From contig NZ_BJYR01000002.1 in the NCBI RefSeq assembly GCF_007991615.1, positions 240,572-304,571 of the forward strand: a stretch of 64,000 bases of DNA, given 5' to 3'. Below, one piece after another: positions 1 to 8,837 of the stretch (the first letter of the stretch is position 1; each line of letters starts with the position of its first letter). Below the pieces are notes generated by a model that was given only the letters and a program-made list of their open reading frames with translations, was not told where the DNA came from and searched no databases. The translations under genes were made by a program, and so were the position numbers. This DNA is from Novosphingobium sediminis. GTDB taxonomy: Bacteria > Pseudomonadota > Alphaproteobacteria > Sphingomonadales > Sphingomonadaceae.

Positions 1-2
1 CC

Positions 3-1916
3 CTGCGCGAAGTCTACCTCCTCCCGTTTGAATTTGCCGCAAGCGCCGGCTGCGCGGGGATGCTCGCCGCCTACAACCGCGTGAACGGCAACTACTGCGC
101 CGAACAGCACCACATCCTCACCGAAGTCGTGAAGGGCGAATGGGGCTATCAGGGCGTCATCATGTCCGATTGGTTCGGCACCCATTCCACCGCGCCTACG
201 CTCGCCGCCGGGCTTGATCTGGAAATGCCGGGTCCGGCCCGCTTCCTTGGCGCCAAAGCCGCCACGGCGGTTGCGGACGGCACGCTTGGCGAAGCGCGCG
301 TGCAGGATGCTGCGTCGCGCGTTGCTCATGCGGCACAGCGCGTCACCGGCGCCAAATCCCAGCCGCTTGGCGAAGCCGAGATCACCGCGCTGCTGGAGGA
401 GGCTGCCGCCGCCGGCATGGTCCTCCTCAAAAACGAGGCCGCACTCCTCCCGCTCGATCCCAAGGCAATCAGGACGCTCGCCGTCATCGGCCCCAACGCC
501 GCAGCACCCTGCTTTCAGGGCGGCACGTTCGCCAAGATCTCGGTCCGCCCGGACCTCGCCTCACCCATCGATGCCATCCGCGCCCGGTTTGGCGCGCAGT
601 GTGAAGTCCTGTTCGAACCCGGCGTCGATCCTGCCCCACGCCTGCCGCACATGCCCGTCGTCCCCGCGCACGACATCGGCGATGGCTGCACAAGCGGCAT
701 GACGCTCGAATACTTCGCCACCCCCGATTGCAGCGGCGCGCCGCTCACACGCGAAACGCGCGACACCAATTCGCTCGTCTGGTTCGCCGGAATGCACGAT
801 CAGGCCCCGTTTGCCGTCGGCGGATCGATCCGCGCCTCGGGCCGCTTCACCGCCGCAAAGGCTGGCACCCACCGCTTCCACCTCGGCGCCACCGGCGTCT
901 CGCGCCTGCTCGTCGATGGCCGCGAAGTCCTCACCACCACCGAATGCCCTCCGGGCGACACGATGGGCGTGCTCAAGGCGGGCGACAGCGAAAGCGCGCC
1001 GATCGACCTGATCGAAGGCCAGACCGTCAGCGTCGTTGCCGAATTCACCTTCACCGGAGCCCGCGTCCACGGCCTGTGGTACGGCATCCGCACTCCCGGC
1101 AGCGGCGAGGAACTGCTTGCCGCCGCCGAAGCCGCCGCTCGCGCGGCCGATGCCGTCGTCCTCATCGTCGGCGAAACATCGGACAGCTCGGTCGAAAGCA
1201 AGGACCGCCCCGACACGCGCCTCGCTGCCAGCCAGCTCGAACTTATCGCCCGCGTCACTGCAGCCAATCCCCGCGTCGCCGTCGTCACCAATATCGGCCA
1301 CGCCTATGATGCATCATGGGAAGACGCCGCCGCCGCGCACCTCGCGACATGGTATCCTGGCGAAGGCTTTGCCGCCGCGCTCGCCGCGGTACTTGCCGGA
1401 GACCGCGAACCGGGCGGCCGCATGCCCGTCACCATCGCCCGCGCGGAGGCTGACTATCCGGGCTACGACTTGCAGCCCGGGGCTGATGGGTCGCTCCCCT
1501 ACAGCGACGGCACGCGCATCGGCTACCGCGGGATCATCGCCGCGGGAAAGACCGCGCGTCACACACTGGGCGCCGGGAAAGGCTATGCGCGCTTTGAATG
1601 GTCGCACCCGGAAGTCACCGCAGAGGGTGTGACGCTCACCGTCACCAACCTCTCGTGCCGCCCCGGCGCTGATATCGTGCAGGTCTACCGCGACACCCCC
1701 GAGCCCACCCTGATCGGCTTTGCGAAGGTTCATCTGGAGGCAGGTTGCGCCGCACTCGTCACCATCCCGCTCGCCCGCCGCCGCTTCATGACATGGGGTG
1801 CGCAAGGCTGGCAGCAGCTCTCGGGCGCCACCCGCGTACGCATCGCACGCCATGCGGAAGATGCCGGGACCACGCTCGACATCGTTGTCGAAACGCTTGA
1901 GCTTCATGCACCCTAG
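3..1916 (+). CDS. GH3 beta-glucosidase with PA14 domain, 5' truncated by window edge
   Basis: Glycoside hydrolase family 3 enzyme, expected to remove beta-linked glucose or a related sugar from oligosaccharides or aryl glycosides. The reading frame is open from base 3, so the true start lies outside the window. The nucleophile Asp is in the GVIMSDWFG motif (codon at 168-170), followed by the linker to the second GH3 domain (MVLLKNEAALLPL). An inserted PA14-like beta domain follows (TLEYFATPDCSG to about base 1095), then the rest of the alpha/beta sandwich domain (ADAVVLIVGETS) and a C-terminal fibronectin-III-like domain (VTNLSCRPGADIVQVY). PA14-containing GH3 enzymes are known to cover several beta-glycosidase specificities, so the exact sugar cannot be read. 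It is followed after 30 bases by the Gfo/Idh gene on the same strand, probably in one operon. Confidence 0.9.
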   Translation: MREVYLLPFEFAASAGCAGMLAAYNRVNGNYCAEQHHILTEVVKGEWGYQGVIMSDWFGTHSTAPTLAAGLDLEMPGPARFLGAKAATAVADGTLGEARVQDAASRVAHAAQRVTGAKSQPLGEAEITALLEEAAAAGMVLLKNEAALLPLDPKAIRTLAVIGPNAAAPCFQGGTFAKISVRPDLASPIDAIRARFGAQCEVLFEPGVDPAPRLPHMPVVPAHDIGDGCTSGMTLEYFATPDCSGAPLTRETRDTNSLVWFAGMHDQAPFAVGGSIRASGRFTAAKAGTHRFHLGATGVSRLLVDGREVLTTTECPPGDTMGVLKAGDSESAPIDLIEGQTVSVVAEFTFTGARVHGLWYGIRTPGSGEELLAAAEAAARAADAVVLIVGETSDSSVESKDRPDTRLAASQLELIARVTAANPRVAVVTNIGHAYDASWEDAAAAHLATWYPGEGFAAALAAVLAGDREPGGRMPVTIARAEADYPGYDLQPGADGSLPYSDGTRIGYRGIIAAGKTARHTLGAGKGYARFEWSHPEVTAEGVTLTVTNLSCRPGADIVQVYRDTPEPTLIGFAKVHLEAGCAALVTIPLARRRFMTWGAQGWQQLSGATRVRIARHAEDAGTTLDIVVETLELHAP

Positions 1917-1946
1917 ACCCACAACGAGCACGAGGGAGAAGGATCA

Positions 1947-3062
1947 GTGACTCGTCTGCGCATGGCCATGATCGGCGGCGGTCCGGGTGCTTTCATCGGC
2001 CCGGTGCACCGCATCGCGGCAGAGCTTGACCGGGAGATCGAGCTGGTCGCCGGGGTGTTTTCCAGCGATCCTGCGCGAAGCCGCGCCGGTGGCCTCGCCT
2101 ACGGGCTCGATCCGGCGCGCACCTATGGCAGCCTCGCGGAAATGCTCGCTGCCGAGACCGCGCGCGCGGATGGCGCGCAGTTCGTCGCCATCGTCACGCC
2201 GAACCACGATCACCTGCCTTCCGCCAAGGCCGCGCTGGCCGCAGGCCTTCCCGTCATCAGCGACAAGCCGATGACCGCAACGCTGGCGGAAGCGCACGAA
2301 CTAGCGGAGGCGGTCGAAGCGTCCGGCCTGCCCTTCGGTCTCACCTACACCTATTCCGGCTACCCTCTTGTGCGCGAAGCCCGCGCCCGCATCGCTGCCG
2401 GTGCGCTCGGCAAGGTGCGCAAGGTCGTTGTTGAATATCCGCAGGGCTGGCTCGCTGGCCCCGCCACGGGCAAGCAGGCCGAATGGCGCGTCGATCCCTC
2501 GCGCGCCGGGGCGGGCGGCTGCATCGGCGATATCGGGGTCCATGCCTTCCAGTTGGCCGAATTCGTCACCGGGCTGCATGTCAGCGAACTCCTCGCCGAT
2601 CTCGGCGCCGTGGTTCCCGGCCGCCAGCTCGACGATGACTGCTCCGTCCTCCTGCGCTTCAACAACGGCGCGCGCGGCGTCCTTCTCGCCAGCCAGATCG
2701 AAGTCGGCGAGCTCAACGGCCTGCGCATCCGCGTCTACGGCGAAACCGGCGGCCTCGTGTGGAAGCAGGAAGAGCCGAATGCGCTCATGCTCCACCATCT
2801 CGATGGCCGCAGCGAAGTGATCCGGGCCGGCACCGGCCTGCTTGGACCCGATGCCGCGCGCCGCACCCGCACCCCCGGCGGCCACCCCGAAGGCTATCTC
2901 GAAGCATTCGCCAACCTCTACCGCGATTTTACGGAACGAGTGCGCGGCGGCGAGGCCCCTTTGCTCCCCGGCGTAGCCGAAGGCCTGCGCTCCATGGCCT
3001 TTATCGACACCGCCGTCCGCGCCAGCGCCGCGCGCGCGGGCTGGACCCCGCTTTCCGTCTGA
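1947..3062 (+). CDS. Gfo/Idh/MocA family oxidoreductase
   Basis: NAD(P)-dependent sugar oxidoreductase of the Gfo/Idh/MocA family, 371 residues, the usual length. The N-terminal Rossmann fold has the dinucleotide loop GGGPGAFIG and a DKPMT motif in place of the family's EKP. The C-terminal alpha/beta domain carries the GGCIGDIGVHAF motif, whose Asp and His are the usual catalytic pair. The start is a GTG preceded by GAGGGAGAAGG. There is no signal peptide, so it is cytoplasmic. It lies between a beta-glucosidase and a TIM-barrel sugar isomerase-like gene and just upstream of a glucoside 3-dehydrogenase-like pair. This suggests it reduces or oxidises a keto-sugar in a 3-keto-glycoside route; that role is inferred. 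Confidence 0.88.
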   Translation: MTRLRMAMIGGGPGAFIGPVHRIAAELDREIELVAGVFSSDPARSRAGGLAYGLDPARTYGSLAEMLAAETARADGAQFVAIVTPNHDHLPSAKAALAAGLPVISDKPMTATLAEAHELAEAVEASGLPFGLTYTYSGYPLVREARARIAAGALGKVRKVVVEYPQGWLAGPATGKQAEWRVDPSRAGAGGCIGDIGVHAFQLAEFVTGLHVSELLADLGAVVPGRQLDDDCSVLLRFNNGARGVLLASQIEVGELNGLRIRVYGETGGLVWKQEEPNALMLHHLDGRSEVIRAGTGLLGPDAARRTRTPGGHPEGYLEAFANLYRDFTERVRGGEAPLLPGVAEGLRSMAFIDTAVRASAARAGWTPLSV

Positions 3063-3073
3063 GGACACACCCC

Positions 3074-4132
3074 ATGAAGACGATCAAAGGCCCCGGCATC
3101 TTCCTAGCCCAGTTCGCTGGCGACGCCGCGCCGTTCAACAGCCTGCCCGCCATCGCCGATTACATGGCTGGTCTGGGCTACAAGGGCCTCCAGATCCCCA
3201 GTTGGGATGCGCGCCTGTTCAACCTCGATCTCGCGGCGGAAAGCCAGACCTACTGCGACGAGATCAAGGGTATGCTCGCCGACAAAGGCCTCGAAATCAC
3301 CGAGCTATCGACCCACCTTCAGGGCCAGCTCGTCGCCGTCCACCCCGCATTCGACGCGCAGTTCGATGGCTTCGCGCCCGCCGAGGTTCATGGCAATCCC
3401 GCCGCGCGGCAGGAATGGGCAGTCCGGCAGGTCAAGAACGCCGCCGTCGCCAGCCGCCGCCTTGGCCTTGCCGCCCACGCCACGTTCTCCGGCGCGCTCG
3501 CGTGGCCCTATTTCTACCCTTGGCCTGCCCGCCCTGCCGGCCTCGTCGAGGACGCCTTCGCCGAGCTCGCCAAGCGCTGGAAGCCGATCCTCGACGTCTT
3601 CGAGGACAATGGAGTCAATGCCGCCTACGAGATTCACCCCGGCGAAGATCTCCACGACGGCGTGACCTTCGAGCGCTTCCTTGAGGCTGTGGGCAATCAC
3701 CCGCGCGCCAATATTCTCTACGATCCCAGCCACTTCGTGCTGCAATGCCTCGATTACCTCCAGTTCATCGACATCTATTACGAGCGCATCAAGTGTTTCC
3801 ACGTGAAGGACGCCGAGTACCGCCCCAATGGCCGCTCGGGCGTCTACGGCGGCTATCAGGGCTGGGTCGACCGCCCGGGCCGGTTTCGTTCGCTGGGGGA
3901 TGGGCAGGTCGATTTCGGCGGGATCTTCTCGAAGATGGCGGCCAACGATTTTGCAGGCTGGGCCGTGCTCGAATGGGAATGCGCGCTCAAGCACCCCGAA
4001 GTCGGCGCGGCAGAAGGCGCGCCCTTCATTGATCGGCACATCATCAAGGTCACCGAACACGCTTTCGACGACTTTGCCGCTGGCGGGGCTGACCGCGCGC
4101 TCAATCGCCGCCTGATGGGGATCGGCGAATGA
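3074..4132 (+). CDS. Sugar phosphate isomerase/epimerase family (xylose isomerase-like TIM barrel)
   Basis: A 352-residue protein of the AP endonuclease 2/xylose isomerase-like TIM barrel superfamily. Likely metal ligands are visible: Glu in AAYEIHPGED, Asp and His in ILYDPSHF, His in KCFHVKDAE and Glu in AVLEWEC. The ATG start lies 11 bases after the Gfo/Idh stop; an in-frame extension into that gene lacks family features. Relatives in comparable clusters act as 3-keto-glycoside lyases or C-glycoside deglycosidases as well as simple isomerases, and the neighbouring GMC dehydrogenase makes such a role attractive here. The specific reaction is not determined by sequence. Its stop overlaps the next gene's start by four bases (ATGA), so translation is probably coupled. 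Confidence 0.88.
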   Translation: MKTIKGPGIFLAQFAGDAAPFNSLPAIADYMAGLGYKGLQIPSWDARLFNLDLAAESQTYCDEIKGMLADKGLEITELSTHLQGQLVAVHPAFDAQFDGFAPAEVHGNPAARQEWAVRQVKNAAVASRRLGLAAHATFSGALAWPYFYPWPARPAGLVEDAFAELAKRWKPILDVFEDNGVNAAYEIHPGEDLHDGVTFERFLEAVGNHPRANILYDPSHFVLQCLDYLQFIDIYYERIKCFHVKDAEYRPNGRSGVYGGYQGWVDRPGRFRSLGDGQVDFGGIFSKMAANDFAGWAVLEWECALKHPEVGAAEGAPFIDRHIIKVTEHAFDDFAAGGADRALNRRLMGIGE

Positions 4133-4740
4133 CCGGCTGGAGCCGCCGCAGCTTCCTCGGCGCCGCCGCGCTCGTTGCCATCCACGCAGCCGCACCGAGC
4201 GGCGCTGAGGTGCTTAGGAGGCTCGACTCCGACGAAGAGCCGCCCCCCCATTGCCGGATGTTGATGCGGCAGGTGGCCGATCTCGTCATTCCTGACACCG
4301 ATACACCGGGGGCAGGTGCAATCGGCGTTGGCGATTTCGTGCTTGTCGGGCTGGCCCACGGCCTTGAAGGGACGCGCCTTCCGCCAAAGGCCGAGTTGGC
4401 TGCCGCTCCCTCGTTCGCACCCTATATGCGCAAGGATGGCAGCCTCGATCATGCCGGATGGCTGGAAGCGAAGCTCGGGCAAGATTGGCTTTCCCAATCC
4501 CCCGCGCGCCGCGAGGAAATCCTTGTCGCGCTCGATGCTGCTGCCTTCAAAGGTGATCCGACCGCTGCCCCATGGCGCGCGATCAAGGCGCTGATCCTCA
4601 CCGGCTACTACACCAGCGAAGTCGGCGGATCGCAGGAACTCAACTACGAACTGGTCCCCGGCCGGTTCGATCCCAAGGTGCCCGTAAAGCCAGATACGCG
4701 TGCCTATTCCAGCGACTGGACGGCAGTGGACTTCGGATGA
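4129..4740 (+). CDS. Gluconate 2-dehydrogenase subunit 3 family protein (small subunit of glucoside 3-dehydrogenase-like complex)
   Basis: A 203-residue protein beginning with a twin-arginine signal (SRRSFLGAAALVAIHAAA), then the subunit-3 pattern with LMRQVADLVIPDTDTPGA and a C-terminal YYTSEVGGSQELNYELVPG segment. Proteins of this family are the small, Tat-exported partners of GMC flavoprotein dehydrogenases such as the Caulobacter LacA/LacB lactose 3-dehydrogenase and glucoside 3-dehydrogenases. The gene is translationally coupled on both sides: ATGA overlap with the isomerase-like gene before it and overlap with the GMC gene after it. The complex should work in the periplasm and pass electrons to a cytochrome c; no such cytochrome is adjacent here. 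Confidence 0.88.
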   Translation: MTGWSRRSFLGAAALVAIHAAAPSGAEVLRRLDSDEEPPPHCRMLMRQVADLVIPDTDTPGAGAIGVGDFVLVGLAHGLEGTRLPPKAELAAAPSFAPYMRKDGSLDHAGWLEAKLGQDWLSQSPARREEILVALDAAAFKGDPTAAPWRAIKALILTGYYTSEVGGSQELNYELVPGRFDPKVPVKPDTRAYSSDWTAVDFG

Positions 4741-6431
4741 TGGAGAAGGGCTCCCACTTTGATGCGATCGTCGTCGGCTCCGGCATCACCGGCGGCTGGG
4801 CGGCCAAGGAACTCACCGAGGCGGGCCTCAAGGTCCTGCTCATCGAACGCGGCCGCAAGATCGAGCACCAACTCGATTACGAAACCGAGATGAAGGCACC
4901 GTGGGAAATGCCCTTCCGCGGTGAAGGGAACGCGGATCTCTACGCCCGCGAATACCCGGTCCAGCGGCTCAACCGCCACTTCACCGAGTTTACCCAAGGC
5001 CACTTCGTCAACGACGCGCAGAACCCCTACCAGACCGGGCCTGACACAGCCTTCACGTGGTTCCGCAGCTATCAGCTCGGCGGCCGTTCGCTGACTTGGG
5101 GCCGCCAGTCCTACCGGTGGTCGGACTACGATTTCGGCGCGAACAAGCGCGATGGCCACGGCACCGATTGGCCGATCCGCTACGCCGATCTCGCGCCGTG
5201 GTACGACAAGGTTGAGGAGTTCATCGGCGTCTCCGGCGCGGCAGAAGGCCTGCCCCAGCTGCCCGATGGCAAGTTCCAGCCCCCCTTCGCGCTCAACGTC
5301 GTCGAGCAGGCGGTGCGCGAGCGCATATCTGCCAACTGGCCCGAACGCCGCCTCACCATTGGGCGCACCGCCAATCTTACGCAGGAGAAGGATGGCCGCG
5401 GCCCGTGCCAGAGCCGCTCGATCTGCGCGCGCGGTTGCTCCTACGGCGCCTATTTTTCGACGCAATCGAGCACGCTGCCCGCCGCGCAGGCGACCGGCAA
5501 CCTCACTCTGATTACCGACGCGGCTGTCGAAAAGATCGACTACGATCCCAAGACCCGCCGCGTCACCGGCGTCCGCTGGATCGACAGCAAGACCAAGACC
5601 CGCTATCAGGCGACCGCGCGGCTGGTGTTCCTCAATGCCGGTGCCTTCAACTCGGTCCACCTGCTGCTGAATTCGGCCAGCGAAGCCTTGCCCGGCGGCC
5701 TCGCCAACAGCAGCGGCGTGCTCGGCACCCACATCATGGACCACGCCAACACGCTCTCTGCCGCCGCGATCATGCCCGGCTTCGAGCAGTGGACCACCTT
5801 CGGCAACCGCCCCACCGGCGTCATCATCCCGCGCTATCGCAACATGGACGCGATGGACGGCGCTGGCCACACGCGCGGCTTCTCGTTCCAGGGCGGCGCG
5901 CTGCAATCGACTTGGACCGCGGGCAAGCGCGAAGCCGGGATTGGTGCCGATTACAAGCGGCACCTGCAAAAGCCCGGCCCATGGCGCATGGTGCTCGTCG
6001 CCTTCGCCGATTGCGTCCCGCGTGCCACCAACCGCCTCACGCTCGATCGCACCAAGGTCGACGCCAACGGCATTCCGCAGCTGCACATCGATTTCGCGTT
6101 CGGCGCGGAAGAAAACGCCGCGCTCGCGCAGGCCAAGGCCGATGCCACGGAAATGCTCACCAAGGCTGGCGGCCACGTGATGTTCGGCTTCGACCGTCCC
6201 GGGCCGGGCGGCACCGCGATCCACGAAATGGGCGGCGCGCGCATGGGCCATGATCCGGCGACTTCGGTGCTCAACAAGTGGAGTCAGGCACACGATATCG
6301 CCAATCTCTTCGTGACGGACGGTGCGCAGATGGCCTCGTCCGCCTGCCAGAACCCCTCGCTCACCTATATGGCGCTGACCGCGCGGGCTGCTGCCCATGC
6401 CGTCTCGCTCCTCAAATCGAGTGCAATATGA
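4737..6431 (+). CDS. GMC family oxidoreductase (catalytic flavoprotein subunit, glucoside 3-dehydrogenase-like)
   Basis: FAD-dependent glucose-methanol-choline oxidoreductase of 564 residues. The N-terminal FAD-binding loop is VVGSGITGGWAAKEL followed by LLIERG. Near the C-terminus are a probable catalytic His in AIHEMGGARMG and an Asn in CQNPSLTYM, the His/Asn pair typical of this family. The start is the ATGATG at 4737, overlapping the stop of the Tat-exported small subunit; the flavoprotein itself lacks a signal and probably hitch-hikes with it. The pair resembles periplasmic glucoside 3-dehydrogenases that convert glycosides to 3-keto-glycosides. The substrate is inferred from context, not shown. 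Confidence 0.9.
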   Translation: MMEKGSHFDAIVVGSGITGGWAAKELTEAGLKVLLIERGRKIEHQLDYETEMKAPWEMPFRGEGNADLYAREYPVQRLNRHFTEFTQGHFVNDAQNPYQTGPDTAFTWFRSYQLGGRSLTWGRQSYRWSDYDFGANKRDGHGTDWPIRYADLAPWYDKVEEFIGVSGAAEGLPQLPDGKFQPPFALNVVEQAVRERISANWPERRLTIGRTANLTQEKDGRGPCQSRSICARGCSYGAYFSTQSSTLPAAQATGNLTLITDAAVEKIDYDPKTRRVTGVRWIDSKTKTRYQATARLVFLNAGAFNSVHLLLNSASEALPGGLANSSGVLGTHIMDHANTLSAAAIMPGFEQWTTFGNRPTGVIIPRYRNMDAMDGAGHTRGFSFQGGALQSTWTAGKREAGIGADYKRHLQKPGPWRMVLVAFADCVPRATNRLTLDRTKVDANGIPQLHIDFAFGAEENAALAQAKADATEMLTKAGGHVMFGFDRPGPGGTAIHEMGGARMGHDPATSVLNKWSQAHDIANLFVTDGAQMASSACQNPSLTYMALTARAAAHAVSLLKSSAI

Positions 6432-7438
6432 CCGCTTACGTCAAGCATGTCTGGTACATGGCTGCGTGGGCCGACGAGATCGTCGGCGATGCGCTGCTCT
6501 CGCGCACCCTGCTCGGCAAGCCCTGGCTGATCTGGCGCAAGGCCGATGGCTCGTATGCGATGATTGCCGACCGCTGCCCGCACCGCTTCGTGCCGCTTTC
6601 GATGGGCACGCGCGTGGGGGATACCGTGCAGTGCCGCTACCACGGCCTCGGCTTCGATGGCACGGGCGCCTGCGTCCACTCGCCCTTCCCCGGTGATCCG
6701 CCCGCGCATGTCAGTTCGCCCTCGATGCCGATTGTCGAGAAGCACCGCGGCCTCTGGTTCTGGCCCGGTGATCCTGCCTTGGCCGATCCTTCAAAGATCC
6801 CGGACTTCAGCTTCCTTGATGAAGATCGCGGCATGTATCGCGGTGTCCTGCGCATCGAAGGCAACTACGAGCTCATCACCGACAACCTCATGGATCTCAC
6901 CCACGCCGAGTTCCTCCATATCGAGACCTTCGGCGTCAACGGCTCGATCTTCCATGGCGAGCAGACTGTCCGCCACGATGATGATGGCGCGATCTGGAAC
7001 AACTGGGACATGACGGATGCCGAGGCGCCCGAATGGTCCAAGCCGATGCTCGAGCCCGGCGCGAAGATCGACCAGTGGCTCTACATGCGCTGGCACGCGC
7101 CCGCCTCGATGGCGCTCACCGTGGGGCTCGCCAAGGCTGGCACCCAGCGCGCCGATCTCATCGTCCCGCCGATGGTCAACCCGCACATCATCACGCCGGA
7201 AACGGCGACGTCCTCGCACTATTTCTACGATCACGAGGATAACGAGCAGGCCGCCACCATGGCGCGTCAGGTTTTCGTCGAGGAAGACGAGCCGATGATC
7301 GAGGCCGCCCAGCGCGCTCTGGGCGATCAGGACTTCTGGGACGCGCGCCCCGCCATCCTCAAGACCGACGTCGGCGCCATTCGCGCCCGCCGCGCGCTGA
7401 TGCAACTCCGCAAGGCTGAGGAAAGCGCAGCGGCCTGA
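6428..7438 (+). CDS. Rieske 2Fe-2S aromatic oxygenase, VanA-like (putative O-demethylase)
   Basis: A 336-residue terminal oxygenase. The Rieske cluster ligands are in DRCPHRFVPLS (Cys, His) and CRYHGLGF (Cys, His). The mononuclear iron site is in DNLMDLTHAEFLHIE, matching the D-x2-H-x4-H pattern. Length and layout match vanillate O-demethylase oxygenase subunits and other single-component aromatic demethylases or ring hydroxylases. No reductase or ferredoxin gene is adjacent, so electrons must come from a partner elsewhere. The start overlaps the GMC stop (ATGA), putting it in the same operon, which suggests that it acts on the aglycone released from a glycoside. The substrate is inferred. 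Confidence 0.88.
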   Translation: MTAYVKHVWYMAAWADEIVGDALLSRTLLGKPWLIWRKADGSYAMIADRCPHRFVPLSMGTRVGDTVQCRYHGLGFDGTGACVHSPFPGDPPAHVSSPSMPIVEKHRGLWFWPGDPALADPSKIPDFSFLDEDRGMYRGVLRIEGNYELITDNLMDLTHAEFLHIETFGVNGSIFHGEQTVRHDDDGAIWNNWDMTDAEAPEWSKPMLEPGAKIDQWLYMRWHAPASMALTVGLAKAGTQRADLIVPPMVNPHIITPETATSSHYFYDHEDNEQAATMARQVFVEEDEPMIEAAQRALGDQDFWDARPAILKTDVGAIRARRALMQLRKAEESAAA

Positions 7439-7442
7439 GCGA

Positions 7443-8657
7443 TCAGGCCGCCGCTTTCCGTGCCGATCCCGAAAGCACCGCCAGCAGCAGAACCGCGCCC
7501 ACCGCGCTGACAATTCCCGCCACCAGGAACGCGCCCTGCATCGTCCCCATCGCGCCGCGCAGCACGCTCACCAGCAGCGGCGAGGAAAACTGCCCGAAGA
7601 AGAACGTCGCCGTCCAGATCCCCATGCCGCGCCCGCGATGTGCAAACGGCAGCTGGCTCTGCGCCCATGCGATCAGCGTGGGGATCGCCATGCCTGCCCC
7701 CGTCTGCTGCAGCGCCATGCCAAGGATCATGCCCTTCCAATCGTGAGCCAGCCCCATCGCGGCCAGCCCCGCGCCGAGGAAACCAAGGAAGATCGCAATC
7801 AGCGTGGGCGAGCCGACACCCTTCGCGCCCAGCCACCAGAACAGCGTCGCACCAACTAGAATGAACAGCGTCGGCAGTGCGGTGATCTGGCCGATGCTCT
7901 GCGGATCGGTGACGCCCAGTTCCTGCCAGACCGTCGCGCCATTGACGATGAACACATAGTAGATAGCCGAGGTGAACAGCGTGAGCCCGGCAATGCCGAG
8001 CATCGCTTTCCAGGGGAACCCATCCGCGCGTTCTTCGTCCATGCCGAGCATCATGCGCACGGTCGCATCGCTCGAAGGTTCGAACATCCAGCGTACCATC
8101 GCCGCCCAGATCGGCACCGCGAGCAGATAAAGCAGGAAGATGCCGTTCCAGCGCCACGCCGTCATCGTGCCGGCAAAGAAGATCATCACCGAAGAAAGCG
8201 CGGGCCCGACAAGGCCCTGCAGCGCCAGCCACTTGCGGCGGCCGTCATCCGGCCAATAATCGGCGATCAACGTGTTGACCGTGGTCAGGATCACCGCCTC
8301 GCACAGCCCGAGCAGCAGGCGCGAGGCATAGATGACGTTGAGGTTCTCGAGGAAGAACGGCGCCGCGCCGATCAGGCCGTAGAAGAAGGTCGAGACGAGC
8401 AGCAGCTTCCGCCGTCCATAGCGGTCGACCATCAGACCGGCAAACAGCGCCACCAGCGCAATCGTCAGTCCCGGCGCGGTGACCATCGAGGGCACTTTGG
8501 TCGGCGCGGTCGGATCGGTCGGAGCGAAGTGGCCGATGATGGCCGGGATCGCCGGGAACATCGTCACGATCGCCAGAATCGGCAGGAAGCCCGCAATGAT
8601 GACGGTCAGGCCCTGCGGCAAGCCGGCTTTGCGCCCGGCCATCGGTGTACTTGCCAA
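7443..8657 (-). CDS. MFS transporter
   Basis: Major facilitator superfamily permease of about 404 residues with roughly twelve hydrophobic segments. The cytoplasmic loop motif between helices 2 and 3 is seen as GLMVDRYGRRKLLLV. The start chosen is a TTG at 8657 because it has a well-placed GGGAG six bases upstream; an ATG five codons later (8642) lacks its own ribosome site. It runs convergent to the Rieske gene with a four-base gap and divergent from a second MFS gene. It probably imports a glycoside or the aromatic product of the neighbouring pathway. Substrate unknown. Confidence 0.85.
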   Translation of the reverse strand: MASTPMAGRKAGLPQGLTVIIAGFLPILAIVTMFPAIPAIIGHFAPTDPTAPTKVPSMVTAPGLTIALVALFAGLMVDRYGRRKLLLVSTFFYGLIGAAPFFLENLNVIYASRLLLGLCEAVILTTVNTLIADYWPDDGRRKWLALQGLVGPALSSVMIFFAGTMTAWRWNGIFLLYLLAVPIWAAMVRWMFEPSSDATVRMMLGMDEERADGFPWKAMLGIAGLTLFTSAIYYVFIVNGATVWQELGVTDPQSIGQITALPTLFILVGATLFWWLGAKGVGSPTLIAIFLGFLGAGLAAMGLAHDWKGMILGMALQQTGAGMAIPTLIAWAQSQLPFAHRGRGMGIWTATFFFGQFSSPLLVSVLRGAMGTMQGAFLVAGIVSAVGAVLLLAVLSGSARKAAA

Positions 8658-8684
8658 GGTATTCTCCCGAAACAATTTTTGTGC

Positions 8685-8718
8685 CGCAGGTGAGCTGTCA
8701 TTCTCACAATAACCTGCG
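8685..8718. promoter_or_regulatory. Inverted repeat between divergent MFS genes, candidate operator
   Basis: CGCAGGT at 8685-8691 pairs with ACCTGCG at 8712-8718, and inside them GTGAG (8690-8694) pairs with CTCAC (8703-8707). The repeat lies in the 180-base region between the two divergently transcribed transporters, where a regulator could control both. The binding protein is unknown; the LacI-type regulator downstream is one candidate. Confidence 0.4.
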
Positions 8719-8837
8719 CCGTACGCTTGACCATAGGCGACATCCGCGCATAATAGAAGCATGATTTTAATTTGACCGAGCGTGCAGCCTCGGCAGACAT
8801 TCCGCCACGGGCGGCTGACGGGGACAACGACAAGGCA

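Noticed and set aside
4704..6398. A 564-codon minus-strand frame over the GMC gene
   Set aside because: Antisense shadow; the GMC motifs are on the plus strand.
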